From the NCBI GenBank assembly GCA_009777335.1, contig WRMC01000003.1, forward strand, positions 1 through 64,000: DNA of 64,000 nt, given 5' to 3'. Every line of letters begins with the position of its first letter. The first letter of the stretch is position 1. Shown piece by piece: positions 39,158 through 49,212 of the stretch. Made by a program: the position numbers and the translations under genes. The stretch comes from Treponema sp. (GTDB lineage Bacteria; Spirochaetota; Spirochaetia; Treponematales; Breznakiellaceae). The notes beneath the pieces are model-generated. The model ran no database searches. It saw only the letters and a program-made list of their open reading frames with translations, and was not told the DNA's origin.

Positions 39158-40758
39158 TGACCGAAATAATAAGTGAACCAGCAGACGAGAACCCAGACAA
39201 CACCGATTGGCAACGAAACCTCTTTAGAAACACGTTCATTGGTTATAACCTGTTGGATATAAACATCAATAACCAGACCTTCAAAAAAGGAAGTAGGCTT
39301 GGAATAAACGGTAGTTTTTATGTTGTGAAAGAGGACCAAGAAATAGAAGAATGGGATAATACATGGCCCGACTTCCATGATATTTATGTGTACGCAAAGC
39401 CTTTGCCCTATTCTGCCACCTTCTATTTTAGTCTTACTGAACCAGATTTTAGCCCAGAGAAAAACGGCATGTACAGGGGAACCGATAGAGCCATAGCTTG
39501 TGGGCACAAGATGAACCAGTCGTTCTTCGTTACAGAATACATTGAAAAGATACGGAATCGGTACCAGATGATCTCTCTGGCCTCGAGAGGATATATAAAT
39601 GCTGATATAGAAGGCTCTTACATTATGCGAGCTAATTCCATTTATGAAAGCAACGGGGCTATGAGAGGTAATAGTTTTGATCAACCGATAGAAGGCTTTC
39701 TTGAATCCTGGCCCGAAGGGGCTCATGTATATTTATATGCTGAAGACCTGTCTCCAATGTCTGAATACTATTTTTCGTTAACTGCTCCTATAAGAGACAT
39801 GATTAGAGGTGGGCTGTATCATAATAATAATAAATGCTTGGCTTTTGGCATAAAGGCAGATAATAGGTTTCATTTAATAAACTGGCTGCAACCTTGGAAC
39901 ACTATTTCAACGGTGGTAGGTACTATATGGGAAGGCAATCAGGATACTACCTTAACTCTTGCCCCAGGGCGGTACACCATTATTCTCCGTGGTGGTAATG
40001 GTGGCAACGGTGGCAGAGGAGGGAATGCATTCACTGGCGCTAATGGTGGTTTAGGTGGTTTAGGTTCACAGGGTGATGTTGTTACTCAAGAAATTATTAT
40101 AGGTACAGCTTCATCAGTTAATGCACAAGTTTTGGTGGGCCGTCATGGTGGAAATGGCTTAGATGCATCAGATGTTACTATAAATTATAATAATATAGTA
40201 TTACCAGGTGGTGGTGGTGGTGGTGGTGGATTGCCAGCTTTATTTTCTATTCCAAGTATCGATCTTACAATAATAAGTGGTGCTGGGCATGGTGGTGGTG
40301 GTGGAAGTGGATCTCACAGAGGTACTGCAACAGTATATACACAAGGATCTAATGGGCAAAATGCCAATGGCAATTCTGTTAATGGAGGAAGTGGTGGTGG
40401 TGGTGGTGGTAGTCGCAACGCAGAAAGTAACAATATATATTCTTTAGGTGGAGTAGGTCATAACGGGGCTGGTGATGGCGGTGATGTCTATTATCCACCA
40501 ACTATGTGGACAATCTTCCATCGTTCAGGTGGTGATGGAGGCGTTCCTCCTGATAACGGTAACAATGGGATAGATGTAACTATAAATTATTGGTTGATAA
40601 ATGGAGGCATAGGTGGTCAAGGACGAACGATAGGATCTCGTAATGCAGGAGGAGGAGGAGGAGGTGGTCCTGGCAATGACCAGAGTAGGCCAGGTGCGAA
40701 CGGCGGAACTGGAGGCACAGGAGCAACCACAATCTGCGGAGTATACCGAACCCTATGA
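39157..40758 (+). CDS. tail adhesin with C-terminal glycine-rich domain
   Basis: LTLAPGRYTIILRGGNGGNGGRGG and multiple poly-Gly runs. Confidence 0.65.
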   Translation: MTEIISEPADENPDNTDWQRNLFRNTFIGYNLLDININNQTFKKGSRLGINGSFYVVKEDQEIEEWDNTWPDFHDIYVYAKPLPYSATFYFSLTEPDFSPEKNGMYRGTDRAIACGHKMNQSFFVTEYIEKIRNRYQMISLASRGYINADIEGSYIMRANSIYESNGAMRGNSFDQPIEGFLESWPEGAHVYLYAEDLSPMSEYYFSLTAPIRDMIRGGLYHNNNKCLAFGIKADNRFHLINWLQPWNTISTVVGTIWEGNQDTTLTLAPGRYTIILRGGNGGNGGRGGNAFTGANGGLGGLGSQGDVVTQEIIIGTASSVNAQVLVGRHGGNGLDASDVTINYNNIVLPGGGGGGGGLPALFSIPSIDLTIISGAGHGGGGGSGSHRGTATVYTQGSNGQNANGNSVNGGSGGGGGGSRNAESNNIYSLGGVGHNGAGDGGDVYYPPTMWTIFHRSGGDGGVPPDNGNNGIDVTINYWLINGGIGGQGRTIGSRNAGGGGGGGPGNDQSRPGANGGTGGTGATTICGVYRTL

Positions 40759-42746
40759 ACACCCCCGTAGTCCAATTAGAAAACGTATTAGACTTCAACG
40801 TCCAGTTCACAGCCTATGACTCCCCCATATGGAGGGCAAGGCTATGGTGCTATAACTACGAAAAGAAACTGCCTTTCATGAATGATGAGCAGAGGAATAA
40901 CTTTGCTTTCGAGCTGTTCACTGTAATAATTGATTACGTCCCCTACATGAAAGTAACATCCTTCGATGGGCCTAATGGGTTAAGAGCCAATGACAGGACA
41001 TGGATGGTAGACCCAGACGATAACTCCCTGATATATATTCACTTTGAAGACCATAATCCGTCATTTAGCTTTATCTCATATAAAAACGGCATCATGTTTG
41101 CTTTCTCTCATGGCAACCCCGTGCAACTGGGGGATGCCAAGACCTACCCCCTGCTAGAATCCTTCCCCCAGGTGGAGGACCAGTCAGATAACTTCACCTA
41201 CCAGAAGATGCGGTTTAGCAGTGGCAACATCACGATAGACAACTCAGCGGGGATGCTGGACAGCCTGGTTGAGCTGTTTGGCAACGATGTGAACTTGTCG
41301 ATGTTCACGAACAACGAGCTAGACATCATACGGTCATACTTCATCGAGCGGTACACCCTGGGGCTGACGAAGATTGACCTGACGGTGAAAGACAAGCGGT
41401 CGAGGCTGACCTTCCAGGCTCCGAACACGTTCTATACCCGTGAAGAGTTCCCCGATATAGAGGAAAACCTGATAGGCAAGGTTATACAGGATGCCTATGG
41501 CTACTGCCGTGGGGTGCCGGGGACCTGCGTAAACAGGAATGAGTTGTATCAAAACCCAGCCCAGCCCACGGAAGACACCCTGAACAACTGGTTTATTTTC
41601 AAGTTTGCGAGGACGATATCGGAGATAGACAAAATATGGGTCAAGAAGTCTGACGTATGGACGCAGATATTCCCCGGTCTTGGTATACCTGATAATCGAC
41701 TAGTTACTAGTGGTGATTCACTTGAAACTTGGCAAGAACACCATCCTGTAGGTACAAGACCCCGAATAGTGACCAAAGACGCATTAGGCAATGATGTGTT
41801 ATCAGTCATAACCGATATGTCTGGTAAAAACCTCCCCACCAATGCTGATGGGACCCCTAACGATGGGCGGATTGCTATCTGGCGTACCCAGGCCACGAAA
41901 GAAAACCCAGGGCACTTGCACAGGGCCAACGGCAACCCCGAAGTGGTAAAGATGGACGGCGTGTTCGTAGACCTCCACACCCCCGGCGAGATAGTCAGTG
42001 ACATGATGCACTACTACGGGGACAGACCCTATGTGGCCCAGTTCTTTGATATGGACGAATGGGAAACAGAAATGAGGGGGGGCAAGGAAATTGGTGTCTG
42101 CTTAGACAAGGCCGATGATATCTACTCATGGGTGGAAAAGATACAGAATGGTTCCATGCTAGGGTTCCAGGTACTGATATACAAAGACCGATTCTCAGCC
42201 CGTGTAGACAACCCCAATAGGAAAGAGGATTTCGATATTCACTGGTCAGAGATTCTCAACCGTGATGCCATAGCCCCCGAAATGAATGGCGATGCCTACG
42301 CATCTTTTGCCACCATAAACTATTCCTACGAGTACACCGAGAAAGAGTACAAATCGGTGATTGATAAGTCCTTGCGTAATGCCATCCTCGATGTCTACAA
42401 GTACGAAAAGGAATACCACAATGATTCTTTTCTTGTACGCCCAGAGGACGCAGAACGAAAGGCCAAGATTGTCCTTGAAAACTTTATGGAGGTCCGGCCC
42501 TATATCCGTGGCATCGAATTAGAGGGGCTCAGGTGGGATGAGATAAAACTGTTTAGTACAGGGTATATAGACTTCACCATGGAACTTCCCCGGCAGATGA
42601 GGGCTATTCAAAAATACATGGCCCGGCGTAACGCCATGGGACGGATGCGGGTCAAGGTTCTACGCTGTAGCAGGGATTTGAAAAGTGAGAAAACCATCAT
42701 AGATGTCATAGGGTGCGACCCTCTGGAGGCCCTCCGTGAGGCTTAG
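40755..42746 (+). CDS. tail/baseplate protein
   Basis: size and position. Confidence 0.5.
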   Translation: MNTPVVQLENVLDFNVQFTAYDSPIWRARLWCYNYEKKLPFMNDEQRNNFAFELFTVIIDYVPYMKVTSFDGPNGLRANDRTWMVDPDDNSLIYIHFEDHNPSFSFISYKNGIMFAFSHGNPVQLGDAKTYPLLESFPQVEDQSDNFTYQKMRFSSGNITIDNSAGMLDSLVELFGNDVNLSMFTNNELDIIRSYFIERYTLGLTKIDLTVKDKRSRLTFQAPNTFYTREEFPDIEENLIGKVIQDAYGYCRGVPGTCVNRNELYQNPAQPTEDTLNNWFIFKFARTISEIDKIWVKKSDVWTQIFPGLGIPDNRLVTSGDSLETWQEHHPVGTRPRIVTKDALGNDVLSVITDMSGKNLPTNADGTPNDGRIAIWRTQATKENPGHLHRANGNPEVVKMDGVFVDLHTPGEIVSDMMHYYGDRPYVAQFFDMDEWETEMRGGKEIGVCLDKADDIYSWVEKIQNGSMLGFQVLIYKDRFSARVDNPNRKEDFDIHWSEILNRDAIAPEMNGDAYASFATINYSYEYTEKEYKSVIDKSLRNAILDVYKYEKEYHNDSFLVRPEDAERKAKIVLENFMEVRPYIRGIELEGLRWDEIKLFSTGYIDFTMELPRQMRAIQKYMARRNAMGRMRVKVLRCSRDLKSEKTIIDVIGCDPLEALREA

Positions 42747-43194
42747 CAGATTCCCCCTATGGATACGGGTAGAAAGCGGTATCATCGTTGACACTCATCA
42801 TAGTACCGTGGCCCAGCCTGGCATGATAGAAACCCCCTGGAACTCCGAGGCTAATGTAGGTGTCCCTGTAGCCTGGTATGACGACAACTGGAAGCGTATC
42901 CCCGATGATAGGCTGGTGGAAATGGGTATACGAACTGACAACCGTGGCAGATATTGGAGCAAAGAAAACTATACGGTTGATATTACTATCCGTGATTATG
43001 ACCTTCCCATCCCAGATGGGTTTACCGATATTCCACCCCTGGGTAAACCAAGTATATGGGAAGATGACCACTGGATTGTTGACGAAGTAGAATATGCAAA
43101 CCAGCGGGCCATATTAAACCTTGATGACGTGATTTTGTTTGTGTCTGGCTTGCATGAGGGACTTAGAAGAGGGCAGGAAGTAACAGAAGCGTAA
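42736..43194 (+). CDS. hypothetical tail-region protein
   Basis: overlap with upstream gene. Confidence 0.55.
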   Translation: MRLSRFPLWIRVESGIIVDTHHSTVAQPGMIETPWNSEANVGVPVAWYDDNWKRIPDDRLVEMGIRTDNRGRYWSKENYTVDITIRDYDLPIPDGFTDIPPLGKPSIWEDDHWIVDEVEYANQRAILNLDDVILFVSGLHEGLRRGQEVTEA

Positions 43195-43197
43195 TAA

Positions 43198-43689
43198 TTA
43201 AATAACGTCTTTTATCTTATCCCATCTACCGACATCAAAAAAATTAGTTATGCCTAACCCTGTGAATCTGTAAAAATAACCAGTCTTGGCTTGGTTTATT
43301 TTCATATAGACCATTGCTTGTTGTCCACCAGGAGATGCTGCAGCTAATTCGGCATCAAACTCCGATGGATCTAATTGTCTGAATTCATAAAGCAATTCAT
43401 CGGTGTCATAGTTATAGACTTTACCATCTTCTGAGTACGCATTGAATGTTGTTTGTCCTCCTACATTAGGACCAGTAACAGTTGTTTTAGTAAATGTGAA
43501 GTTTATATCCTGCAAAGTCCACGCCCACTGACCTATCAGCACGTCCTCTATCACCTTACTCGGTAGCTGTTCCTCATCAGTGGTATCGGTGGTTGTAGTG
43601 GTATCAGGACCCAGCCCGTCACAGGCGGACAGGAGCAGGGCCATCAGCAAGATGCTTACAATGGTAAAGGTTCTCAGTAGATGTTTCAT
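43198..43689 (-). CDS. lipoprotein (moron-like)
   Basis: MKHLLRTFTIVSILLMALLLSAC lipobox; opposite strand to late genes. Confidence 0.8.
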   Translation of the reverse strand: MKHLLRTFTIVSILLMALLLSACDGLGPDTTTTTDTTDEEQLPSKVIEDVLIGQWAWTLQDINFTFTKTTVTGPNVGGQTTFNAYSEDGKVYNYDTDELLYEFRQLDPSEFDAELAAASPGGQQAMVYMKINQAKTGYFYRFTGLGITNFFDVGRWDKIKDVI

Positions 43690-43730
43690 ACTCTAATTAT
43701 AGCCCAGCCACCGGGATAAGTAAATAGCCC

Positions 43731-43758
43731 TTGACAAAAAAGCCCGGTATGGTATACT
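43731..43758 (+). promoter_or_regulatory. promoter TTGACA-16-TATACT
   Basis: as at 28286. Confidence 0.8.
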
Positions 43759-43764
43759 GGGTAT

Positions 43765-43843
43765 AACGGTGCTGACCGATATGCGGAGGCCCTCAATCCC
43801 CTTGCGACTTTAACCAGTGGCAGGAGGATTGGGGGCCTTTTTT
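43765..43843 (+). ncRNA. putative leader/sRNA with same 21-nt block
   Basis: TGCTGACCGATATGCGGAGGC at 43770-43790 abutting terminator. Confidence 0.6.
43788..43843 (+). terminator. intrinsic terminator
   Basis: GGCCCTCAATCC/GGATTGGGGGCC then T6. Confidence 0.8.
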
Positions 43844-43922
43844 ATTGGCTACCCGCCCAAAATGGCGGGGTTGCACATAAAGAAACGGGGTCTTACAGTT
43901 TTGTCAGAATATGGGGGCTGGT

Positions 43923-44087
43923 ATGCAGGATTTTATTGGATGCGTCAGGCATAAAGGAAAAATATACTGCTGGGACAAAAGGAACGAAACCTTCGTTGAA
44001 ATAGAACTAACTGATGTTCCCATAGAAAATGTCCCCAAAGAAGTTTATTCGGCATTGTTTAACATGATTGGAAAGCAGGAGGGCTGA
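43923..44087 (+). CDS. hypothetical small protein
   Basis: MQDFIGCVRHKGKIYCWDKRNETF; not in supplied track. Confidence 0.5.
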   Translation: MQDFIGCVRHKGKIYCWDKRNETFVEIELTDVPIENVPKEVYSALFNMIGKQEG

Positions 44088-44088
44088 A

Positions 44089-44304
44089 ATGGCTGTATAC
44101 ATGCAATTTAGGGGGTATACCTACGACCCCAAGGACACATACCGGGCTGTTGGGCGGACTATGGAGTGCTGGATTGACACCCTGGCAGATAGAGCCCTGT
44201 TGCCTCAGGTCCCGACCCGTGACTTTGACGGCGGGTCCATAGCCATCTGCAAAGAGACCGATACGACCTACGTCCTGTGGGCCACGGGCTGGGAGGTTCT
44301 CTAA
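44089..44304 (+). CDS. hypothetical small tail-fibre-region protein
   Basis: ORF with RBS. Confidence 0.6.
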   Translation: MAVYMQFRGYTYDPKDTYRAVGRTMECWIDTLADRALLPQVPTRDFDGGSIAICKETDTTYVLWATGWEVL

Positions 44305-47300
44305 TGGACGTAGTAACCCTTAAAGAGGCGAAAAAATATACTGATTCTGTTGCCCTGAATGGGGTGGCTATACAATACCCCAGGGTAAACCCTACCAGCA
44401 AACGCTGGGAGGTCTTTAACTCTTCCACTGGTAACTACATTGATACGGGCGTGGTGGCAGAGGGTAAAGACGGCGTTAACCCCGTTTTCCGTGCTGGCGG
44501 GGCCGAGAACCGTACCCTCCAGGTAAATTACCCGCCTTCACCAGATTGGACTGATATCTACACCTTCCCCGAGGGTGGGGGCAGTATAAACCCTGCTGAC
44601 CTGATATCAGCCGACCCAGACAATACCCTTATCCTTGACGCTCAGCAGAAACTGAAGGTTCCAGCCCAGTCCCCAGGTGGGGGCTTTACCCCGAGTACGG
44701 CCCAGACGGCAGCCATGAACAGCGGGGTTACCGCTGAATGGAAAGGTAACGTAGATACAGCCCTCTCCGCAATAGACATCCCAGAATCACTTGAAGATCT
44801 GAATAACCCCACGGTCAACCCGTTCATTCGTGCAAATGACTTGCCCGACTTGACCCCTATAAACCAAGAGCTGGCCCGGCTGGAAAACGACAAAGCCGAT
44901 AAGGCCGACCTGCCCAATGTCCCTGCTTTGATAGAGGCCCACAATACCAGCGGCACAGCCCATGCTGATATGCGTCAAGATATCAACGATGCCAGGTCTA
45001 TTGCCGAGGGCCGGGCTCAGGCCAAGGTGTTCGCCACCTTTGAGGCTATGGAAACATGGCTTGCCGATCAGGCCAATGCTGACAGCCTCAACGTGGGGGA
45101 TAATCTTTATATCATCGCCCTTGACGTGCCCGATTACTGGTGGGATGGGACCCAGGCCCAGGAACTGGAAACCGAGAAAGTAGACCTGACCGATTACTTG
45201 ACCGAGACCGAGATTGAAAACCTCTTGGCTGGTAAAGTCGATGTAGCAACCTTTATCACCTACCAAGCGGCAGTACAAACCGAACTTGACCGCCTTGAAG
45301 ACGAGAAGATGAACCTGGTGGACAGCCCTGTTGACGGGGAGCTACTTGTCACCGATGCCGATGGTCAGGCTGTAGGCTCAGGCCGTAACTTCGACACTAT
45401 AGCCGATATCCCCCTCGTTAAGGAATACATCCAGCAGGGCCCTAACCAATACCCTACCTGGTACTCCCAGAGTGGACATCACCTAAACCTGGTAGACACT
45501 TACCACATTGCCATGACTATCCCCGGTCAAGGTACTGCTGATTATACCATTAGCAATAAAAAGCCCCTAACTACTAATTCTGGGCAACAGTTTAGACTTG
45601 AATCCTATCAAGGCCCGGTACGCATCATCGCAGAGGGCTACGGCTCTGCATACGAAAACATAGAAATTGAATGGTGTACCCTTGCCTCTGGCGGGGGTGG
45701 AATTGACGATATCAACGATCTGGTATCCGATGAACCAGACAATCGCCTAGAGGTTATCAACGATAAATTCTTTGTAGGCGGGGACGCAACCATAGGCCCC
45801 GATATCAGCCGTGTCTACAACGAACACATAGACGCAGAAAAGAAACGCATTGACGAATTACAACCGGGGGACTTTGTTGTCAGCCTAGAGATGCACGAGC
45901 CTTATGGAGACCCCGGCGGCGGTTCTATAAACTTTGAACATCACGTCATTGAGTTCCAACCCTACGGCGGGGTTATTAGCCTATCTGGTAGTACCCATAA
46001 TGTTGTAATCCGCAGTTTCGGCGATGTGTATACTTCGGTGGTTCCCATTGACGATATCTTTGTTGACGCATCCGGCGACTGGGACAATGTGTTCTACGCC
46101 TATGTGGGCGATCCTGCAGGGCACACGAAGCGGTGGGATAATAGGGAACTGCTGGGGGCTATTAGGGAAATAGACCCAGATGCGGGTGGAAGGAATACTT
46201 TTACTGTTGTTCCTGATTACGCAAGACCGCTTCAAGTTATAGGCACAACAGTAGGCACGCTTGTAACCGTACCCAACGACGGATTTTTACAGGTGGCAGT
46301 TGGGCAAAATGTTAGAACAGATGTGCGGATTAATGGTAGCACCACCGCAGCATTTATTATCGACCCAGCACCGCAAAACTCTACCAGTATTCCTACGCAA
46401 GTAAAAGAGGGCGACACGGTAATGGTAACGATTTCGGGTGGAACGACACCGCAGTATTATGAACTACGCTTATTTTATCCAAGAATCGTATGGGCAACCA
46501 GCGATGCCGCACAATTCCACACTAAACTGATAGGGCCTCCCGATCACGATAACATGGAGAGTATCAATCGTATCACTGCGAACAACGGTGAGTGGAAGAA
46601 TGACATAGGCGATGGGTATATGCTCATTGGCTCTGCGTCTAGTTCTGCCTGTTATGGGCGGATATTTATCAACGATGAACCTTTTGATCAGTTTTATATG
46701 AGTGCTGGATACCTTGCACAAAAAATTGTGCAAGTATCAAAAGGGCAGACTGTCCGCTATAGCATAACTGCCGGAGCAATATCACAGGTAACTGCTAAGT
46801 TTATCCCGCCGAAAGCAACAGCCCCCATAGCCCTTACTGGCGTTGACATGGTATCTAGCACCGAAAAGGGCAAAATAAACCTAGACCCTGTTACTAAAGA
46901 GGCAAGAATCAATGGCCTAGACCCTGATGATCTAGATATCAATACCGATGACCTGGTAGCAAAAGACCAAGGCACCGCCAACGCAGGTAAGTTGCTAGGC
47001 ATAGGCACTGATGGCTTTGTCGCTCCAGTAGAAGCAGAGTTTGCCAGCGGTCAGGGCAGTGTCTATCGTGAGTTTGACCTAACCGATCAACTTGACGGCA
47101 CTAAGACCACGTTTGACATAGACCCCACCATATCCCCCATGAGCATCCTCGCCTTATACTACGCAGGGCAGCGGTTAGTGGTCAACAAAAACTACACGCT
47201 GGATATGGATGCTAAGACAATCACCACGTTATTAAGCACTCCCCCTGACGCATTAGAGGGCAGGAGTTTGATACTGGTGGAGGCATCCAGGGGTGCGGTG

Positions 47301-47651
47301 GGGCCGAGGTTCCAGTCAATAACTGTACCTGGCGGGAATCATACAGTGCCATTGGATATTTCCCAGTACGATACTTTTTATTTACAGAAATCTACCAATG
47401 GAGGAAACACTACTACAATCCCTAATTTTGTAGATTCGGCAGATGCTCCGTTGGGGAAAGAGATCACGTTTATTTTCCAGGTAGTTTCTACTGGTGGTGG
47501 TGTAGCGGGTAATACTACAGGTGTCGTATGGGGAAGTGAGTTTTTTGGTAGAGCCATCCCTGGAATTGGAATGGGAGAACCCATAGGTATCAGACTAATT
47601 AAAGTTGCAAATGGACGTTGGGTACGAATGGCATTTGCATGGTCGGCATAA
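44304..47651 (+). CDS. tail fibre protein
   Basis: 1100+ aa, LKEAKKYTDSVALNG N-terminus, repeats shared with next gene. Confidence 0.7.
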   Translation: MDVVTLKEAKKYTDSVALNGVAIQYPRVNPTSKRWEVFNSSTGNYIDTGVVAEGKDGVNPVFRAGGAENRTLQVNYPPSPDWTDIYTFPEGGGSINPADLISADPDNTLILDAQQKLKVPAQSPGGGFTPSTAQTAAMNSGVTAEWKGNVDTALSAIDIPESLEDLNNPTVNPFIRANDLPDLTPINQELARLENDKADKADLPNVPALIEAHNTSGTAHADMRQDINDARSIAEGRAQAKVFATFEAMETWLADQANADSLNVGDNLYIIALDVPDYWWDGTQAQELETEKVDLTDYLTETEIENLLAGKVDVATFITYQAAVQTELDRLEDEKMNLVDSPVDGELLVTDADGQAVGSGRNFDTIADIPLVKEYIQQGPNQYPTWYSQSGHHLNLVDTYHIAMTIPGQGTADYTISNKKPLTTNSGQQFRLESYQGPVRIIAEGYGSAYENIEIEWCTLASGGGGIDDINDLVSDEPDNRLEVINDKFFVGGDATIGPDISRVYNEHIDAEKKRIDELQPGDFVVSLEMHEPYGDPGGGSINFEHHVIEFQPYGGVISLSGSTHNVVIRSFGDVYTSVVPIDDIFVDASGDWDNVFYAYVGDPAGHTKRWDNRELLGAIREIDPDAGGRNTFTVVPDYARPLQVIGTTVGTLVTVPNDGFLQVAVGQNVRTDVRINGSTTAAFIIDPAPQNSTSIPTQVKEGDTVMVTISGGTTPQYYELRLFYPRIVWATSDAAQFHTKLIGPPDHDNMESINRITANNGEWKNDIGDGYMLIGSASSSACYGRIFINDEPFDQFYMSAGYLAQKIVQVSKGQTVRYSITAGAISQVTAKFIPPKATAPIALTGVDMVSSTEKGKINLDPVTKEARINGLDPDDLDINTDDLVAKDQGTANAGKLLGIGTDGFVAPVEAEFASGQGSVYREFDLTDQLDGTKTTFDIDPTISPMSILALYYAGQRLVVNKNYTLDMDAKTITTLLSTPPDALEGRSLILVEASRGAVGPRFQSITVPGGNHTVPLDISQYDTFYLQKSTNGGNTTTIPNFVDSADAPLGKEITFIFQVVSTGGGVAGNTTGVVWGSEFFGRAIPGIGMGEPIGIRLIKVANGRWVRMAFAWSA

Positions 47652-47663
47652 AGGAGCATAAAC

Positions 47664-49211
47664 ATGGATACAAGATTAAAAGGTAATCAGGTAACTCAGG
47701 AAATAGAAGGCGGGTATGCTCCCCCTCCCAACGGCATACCCATAACCGATCTATCCCCCGAGGTGCAAGAGTTGATCAAAAACGCTGGAGGGGGTGACGC
47801 AGGGAACCACATACGCATTGACGATTTTGAATTCCACCAATCCCAGGGCCATTGGGCTATACGAAGTGATACCCACCAGTTTACCCATGACGAGTTGTAC
47901 CTTATCAATATGCAATACGGTAACCAGGGAGGTACATGGGAGGGCCTAGCGGTCTTTGGTCTAACTAACGATGGGGACTATGCCTATACGCATATATCGG
48001 GATCTAACGGCACCTACGAGTTAGAGTACCGAATCCAGGATGGCGAGATACACTTTGACAATGCCTATTCCAGCGGTTTCTATGGTCATAGCGTTTTTCG
48101 GATAGGTGCCCATGGCGGGGCTGGCAACGGTGGTGAAGGAAAACCGTTTTACAGGTACGATATTTCCGGGCAGTGTAGCGGTGGAGGTGAAAACGGTGCA
48201 GACTATTACAAACTAAGTTTTTCTGTTCTAAGCAAAGAAAAACTGTTTGACATCCCATCTAGCAATATAATCCCCTACGGCAATATAAAGATTGCACTTG
48301 AAGCAGTTGGGGCTACATACTCTGAAAAAGCAATCCCCGCAACTGGGCTTTTTAGGTGGATGCAGAATAACGGCACTGTCCCCTCTTTTACTGGTACAAT
48401 TTATGCGATCTGGTGCGATGATTACCCACAGGTAAGGGTGGCCCGGCATGATAACAATAATATCGAAATCCGCAATCTTAATTTTACCAGTAACTCATTC
48501 CACGCAACCGAGACCATCATCCCTGCTGGTGGGGGTGGGGCTGGCATAGACGATGTAAATGACCTAGTAAGCACTACGCCTAATAATCGGCTGGAAGTAA
48601 GGGATGATAAACTCTATGTAGGCCCCAGTTATATCCTCCCGCAAACTGGAATCCCCATATCCGATCTATCACCCGAAGCAAGGGATAAACTGGAACAGGA
48701 AGAGAACACCGATGCCATGACCAGTTTTTGGCAGGGTAGCCTTGTCACCTTAAAACCGAATGAGAACCTAATGGCAATGACCGGGGGCCTCCAGTACGAG
48801 GTTACCTTTAACGGAGTGCCTAACTCTAAAGACATCGATCTGCAAAGTCATTTAATACTTGACAGTAAACTTTTTGACCCTGTAGATGAATTGTTCGGTT
48901 TCAACCCCGGCGATACTTACTCCAGCCTAGAATGGATGTTCCAGGAAATTCACAATTACTGCGAGCAGTACGGGCCATTTGATTATGATAATTATGACGA
49001 TCAGAATATCTATGACTATATGACGCAGATTTTTGAAATGCTAAACATCATAGACCAGATCAATCCCCGGCTCATGAGTCTTAAAATGGACTTTAGTTAC
49101 AGTGTGGAAAACTCAAGCAATCCAGTAACCGTCATGCCCCTGGGTATCTACGGGTCAAAGGGATCTAACTTAATGCTCATTCCGCACATTAAAACAGTAG
49201 GGAGTTTCTAA
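47664..49211 (+). CDS. tail fibre-like protein
   Basis: shares GGGG-IDD(I/V)NDLVS-NRLEV module. Confidence 0.65.
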   Translation: MDTRLKGNQVTQEIEGGYAPPPNGIPITDLSPEVQELIKNAGGGDAGNHIRIDDFEFHQSQGHWAIRSDTHQFTHDELYLINMQYGNQGGTWEGLAVFGLTNDGDYAYTHISGSNGTYELEYRIQDGEIHFDNAYSSGFYGHSVFRIGAHGGAGNGGEGKPFYRYDISGQCSGGGENGADYYKLSFSVLSKEKLFDIPSSNIIPYGNIKIALEAVGATYSEKAIPATGLFRWMQNNGTVPSFTGTIYAIWCDDYPQVRVARHDNNNIEIRNLNFTSNSFHATETIIPAGGGGAGIDDVNDLVSTTPNNRLEVRDDKLYVGPSYILPQTGIPISDLSPEARDKLEQEENTDAMTSFWQGSLVTLKPNENLMAMTGGLQYEVTFNGVPNSKDIDLQSHLILDSKLFDPVDELFGFNPGDTYSSLEWMFQEIHNYCEQYGPFDYDNYDDQNIYDYMTQIFEMLNIIDQINPRLMSLKMDFSYSVENSSNPVTVMPLGIYGSKGSNLMLIPHIKTVGSF

Positions 49212-49212
49212 C

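Noticed and set aside
39157-49211. Diversity-generating retroelement targeting tail fibres
   Set aside because: No reverse transcriptase ORF or template/variable repeat pair seen
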